From: UBA1562 sp041653955
GTDB taxonomy: Bacteria; Omnitrophota; Gorgyraeia; Gygaellales; Profunditerraquicolaceae
Length of the DNA stretch: 32,901 bases
Direction of reading: 5' to 3'
NCBI GenBank assembly: GCA_041653955.1
Contig: JBAZEH010000018.1
Coordinates: forward strand, 1-32,901
In this document: one piece after another, positions 32,301 through 32,901 of the stretch
Position numbering within the stretch: the first letter of the stretch is position 1
Layout: the number at the start of each line of letters is the position of its first letter
Notes under the pieces: model-generated
Seen by the model: only the letters and a program-made list of their open reading frames with translations
What the model was told of the DNA's origin: nothing
Database searches by the model: none
Program-made: the position numbers and the translations under genes

Positions 32301-32901
32301 AGGATATGTAATGTTAAGCGCGCCTCTTAATGTAAAAGGATTATTGGATGTATCGTTTGTGAACTGTCCGGCGGGAGATGAATCAGATACCCTGATTAAA
32401 CCCTGCAGGTAACTTAAAGGCCTGTCGGCATCGATATTCCACAGATAAGTGCAATTTGTAGTGCAATTTGTAGTGCCGATCCCCGCCTCAATAGTGTTCC
32501 AGGTCGTGCCGGAGTCATTGGAGTAGCTTAAGTCAACTGATGTGATATTGCCTTTCTTGGACCAGTTGATATTCTGGGAGGTCCCGACATCCCATACAAC
32601 ACCCATATTATCGGGATAGGTTACCGTAAGGTTGCCTCTTATATAGAAGAAGCTTGAGCCGGTATTGTTTACCTGGGTATTATTAAGGTATGTGAGGCGC
32701 ACCTTACAAAAGTTAGATAGGACACTGCCGTTAGCCGATGCCCAGTAATAAGGAGGCGTGCTTGATACCGAGTGGTCTCCCCCGGCGACCACATATTTCC
32801 AAGTGGAACCGGAGTCGGTTGAATATTCAAGTATGACATTGCCTACGTTAAGCCCCTGGCGGGTCCAGTTGATATTGTATGGCTCTTGCGCTACTACGGG
32901 G
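26367..32901 (-). CDS. Giant membrane-anchored extracytoplasmic repeat protein (5' end outside window)
   Basis: The frame is open from the window edge to the TAG at 26369-26367, so more than 2,170 residues are visible and the true start lies upstream. Numbering from an internal GTG at 32792, residues up to about 1249 are repeats of 94-108 residues that resemble the Kre9/KNH-like (Ser-Thr-rich) beta domain: P-x-G-G-E-x-W, I-x-W, V-x-L-x-Y-S-x-D-x-G, W-x-I-P-D, V-x-I-x-D. A different beta-rich region follows (1250-1450), then a coiled coil (about 1495-1565), two Ig-like domains (1566-1752), helices, a beta domain (about 1890-1975), more helices, and one membrane helix (2083-2105) with a basic cytoplasmic tail. 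It is probably a long surface or periplasmic stalk or adhesin. The repeats hold a striking density of N-x-S/T sequons. The exact function is unknown. Confidence 0.85.
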   Translation of the reverse strand, partial: PVVAQEPYNINWTRQGLNVGNVILEYSTDSGSTWKYVVAGGDHSVSSTPPYYWASANGSVLSNFCKVRLTYLNNTQVNNTGSSFFYIRGNLTVTYPDNMGVVWDVGTSQNINWSKKGNITSVDLSYSNDSGTTWNTIEAGIGTTNCTTNCTYLWNIDADRPLSYLQGLIRVSDSSPAGQFTNDTSNNPFTLRGALNITYPSDEGIVLTYDGASKATINWVKTGDIKYVNLSYCINGTTGPWVTFANVSASNLSYEWTIPDAVGNNVRINISDTQNPSVWDVSDNSFKIVGKLDLDQPTGGPLFTWEVASPQLIMWTPTGTLGYVKLEGSINNFTNESCDGCTFTINGSVPAGQSGVLQTYNYTVNDTISDSASIRVSDADAQRANYTWSKSPAFNIKGKIRVTQPNGGENLTAAQSYDIKWVPTGSLGNITIIFNQTGDERIIANANISSNDRTFTWSIPDDAVTDAGSIRIESANDSTVTDTSDDTFMIKGTIQLLTPAYNERVLANSTYYLNWSYNGTYPSNDKVTISYNINDGGFVQLTNAPDVSARSWGWYVNDTLTTNAKVKISRNADPSVNYTTPLPFRIVGSLDLLSPTAVSKWKVGTNEDIVWLRQGSIQNVTLAYSPDNGTTWPVTIAKTEGEALSYTWGIPTDGTVEVSTQAKVKIFDTNDFSVNDTAGPFTVLPKFVLNTPAANESVIASKVFNITWNSYGQANKVNLYYYTDVNGTWYRVGEENMTNYGYYNWLVNDTLNKTVQMRITYPDDEGGSYNVSPTFKIIPGFTVISPNGGEKWPVAQQRNIIWNCTSQYVPLVNVWYATDGGNYTNLISYNVSNEGAPHAQRVLPWTVANESTPLFRIRVEDVNNTGEYYDTSNANAWIVEYYKITTPLENDTFIVNQKTDITWDKAGRTANVRLDVARDDNFANNITIANSTPNDGIFENWTIPDLISNTVKVRVVDPGGYDINNTSAYFKIKGAFNVSSPSAGDRLPINHTTTVVWNTTGSIPKVNVIAYSIVDPNPNFPYNLTEPLVIRSNYENNPNAQTNCTWLVPDNTSTNIRVRIVDYNDSQIYADSGLFSINGTLAFTWPSGPQQAFDVGSNQTITWQRSGKNVTAANITYCLNGTEGPWVAVSEDWGVVNDGIVDNNGTFVWQVPDNIVNVFTVYMKIEDPNDNQTYDITNYPFKIRGNFTFIDPSGGERWVTNEQSHTMNWTTVGSVPAIKIELSKDNFTVNATNYTISSGSENNNSFIWTIPDLGASGLPHNVTLKISDANDPAVYKVSSPFVIDYYNITWIVRDWLTGINITDGKLSVNSSATNWTWIQSGLVSPVVDYKTPYGVNLLATWSHEDYGGSSKPYDSSRDTNVTVFLESKVVHVWEARTDYTYDAASDHLSFKSTLLRDGSVAGVKDESGNFSTIASNCTIEIYAPNGTLVKEMYTQDVSSSGFFAQEWGTPRNDGLNTSVVYNGITQIETDLGGKFRTPFMLNLVSTVSMYDVLQETANQTTLMIGENMTVAEAIAQGGLIGIMVTKMGNQTEIIESKMNQTVDIIENKTTDMKDAIDTALSNFENTVSTTIVQLKSGAEQAVEAGQQAADAAEALEATAKKFSWSASVSPDPAVVNQQVTLQVQGQPSTSPVITIYSWDNKPIVSNVVLAETNPGFYSYDFVIGSSFTAGKGYTYIMTEQTTQGLVAGSGTVEASQWVASVAPDPALVGEDITITVQGLEKLVPKITIYDWENEAIIDNERIMESSGKPGLYIYSFTADSRFDPGKSYTYVISEDRTGREVRGSGVVEAMSITTIAGLAASAPQAERAAKQAVEAIQALEALITTRQDQDIPAGLKNLQDKLNSLPETFGEGGTATLLAETVNDISDRLRKLAGEEGFDLQTLLEKNLAENPTLKDVRGKTENINSVVNLLLRLFESQFGGEDAPVVSVGLESGSVIFRIMVANPSKTKRQEVDIKYDLPQEVKPRDIIDSGILDLEYDAARSIYYAYRPRLELAPSEIRVFEIEVEDVWLIPERQLESLKKRTEDIVKRLENTDYYERGAKTADSIFKRLDEIAVTQKDDTVSRERHIGIYRTNLIILEEIKDDITALEKALATAGGPLAPDMLSKTKIKSESPTKTMTWILIFIVITFIGLLAAVLFFTWHHQARIVKEEFIAAKKSAFPEEAQKEAGEEPKETP
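27537..28097 (-). repeat. Pair of tandem Ig-like domains in the giant protein
   Basis: Two units of about 92 codons share the same pattern: W-x-A-S-V-x-P-D-P-A-x-V, a V-T/I-x-V-Q-G segment, I-T-I-Y-x-W-x-N, P-G-x-Y-x-Y-x-F, and F-x-x-G-K-x-Y-T-Y-I/V followed by G-S-G-x-V-E-A. They are much more alike to each other than the upstream Kre9-like repeats are among themselves. The fold is inferred from the beta-strand pattern. Confidence 0.75.
29046..32901 (-). repeat. Array of at least 13 protein-coding repeats (94-108 codons each)
   Basis: Twelve complete units and a partial thirteenth at the window edge are visible in the giant gene. Most units end with a short F-x-I-x-G/P strand and the next opens with a strand ending in P (for example T-Y-P, L-S-P, T-Q-P). 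The core of each has an I-x-W about 20 residues in, an F/Y-x-W-x-I/V-P-D or V-N-D segment near the middle and a V-x-I-x-D stretch. Units differ considerably at DNA level, so the array is old rather than a recent tandem amplification. Confidence 0.85.
32449..32472 (-). repeat. Two tandem copies of a 12-base unit
   Basis: On the plus strand, GTGCAATTTGTA occurs twice in direct succession, followed by GTGC, the start of a third copy. On the coding strand it encodes T-T-N-C twice, duplicating an N-C-T sequon that contains a cysteine. This is the only perfect short tandem repeat I noticed in the giant gene. Confidence 0.85.

Noticed and set aside
29046..32901. CRISPR-like or DNA-level repeat array
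   Set aside because: The periodicity is at protein level, with units of about 300 bases that differ widely in DNA sequence and continuous coding through all of them.

Overview
The window is a stretch of bacterial chromosome in which every gene I can support lies on the minus strand, so transcription runs from base 32901 towards base 1. The machinery is that of a diderm (Gram-negative-type) bacterium: type II secretion/type IV pilus-like assembly genes, an F-type ATPase, HrcA/CIRCE and HspR heat-shock control, and a very large repeat-built surface protein. Taken together this looks like an uncultivated lineage such as Omnitrophota, or a relative in the Planctomycetes-Verrucomicrobia neighbourhood. 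That placement is an inference from gene content; there is no rRNA here to confirm it.

Layout in transcription order. (1) 32901-26367: the 3' part of a giant gene for a membrane-anchored extracytoplasmic protein. At least 13 repeats of about 100 residues are followed by coiled coil, two Ig-like domains, a helical region and a C-terminal transmembrane anchor; its 5' end lies outside the window. (2) 26351-21392: a compact, rearranged F-type ATPase in the order epsilon, c, b-delta fusion, alpha, gamma, beta. No subunit a gene is visible. (3) 21392-10267: a type II secretion/pseudopilus cluster joined to the ATPase genes by a 1-base overlap. It encodes a stand-alone MshEN protein, GspE with a C-terminal PilZ domain, GspF, two receiver-only response regulators, a peptidase MA-like protein, GspG, I, J and K, a PilM-PilN/GspL protein, a PilO/GspM protein and two exported proteins of unknown function. 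GspC, GspD, GspH and GspO are not in the window. (4) 10260-3158: an SGNH hydrolase-like protein, MiaB (without a TRAM domain), a TPR-SPOR protein, a GT-C/TPR membrane protein, MiaA and HflX. HflX is split by a one-base frameshift. (5) 3138-1: the heat-shock block. hspR has a strong sigma70-type promoter, clpB has a perfect CIRCE operator in front of it, and the first 18 codons of hrcA sit at the window edge behind their own promoter and a near-perfect CIRCE.

From the giant gene to hflX the genes overlap or are separated by no more than about 35 bases, and I see no intrinsic terminator, so they could form one or a few very long operons. The largest gap between genes is the 84-base hflX-hspR intergenic region, which holds the hspR promoter; there is no gene-free stretch over 300 bases. 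I saw no tRNA, rRNA, CRISPR array, insertion sequence or attachment site.

How the parts may work together (inference): the secretion cluster has two possible cyclic-di-GMP inputs (PilZ and MshEN) and phosphorelay inputs (receivers), and could export surface or periplasmic proteins. MiaA and MiaB carry out consecutive steps of the same tRNA A37 modification. HrcA and HspR both appear positioned to control the chaperone ClpB.
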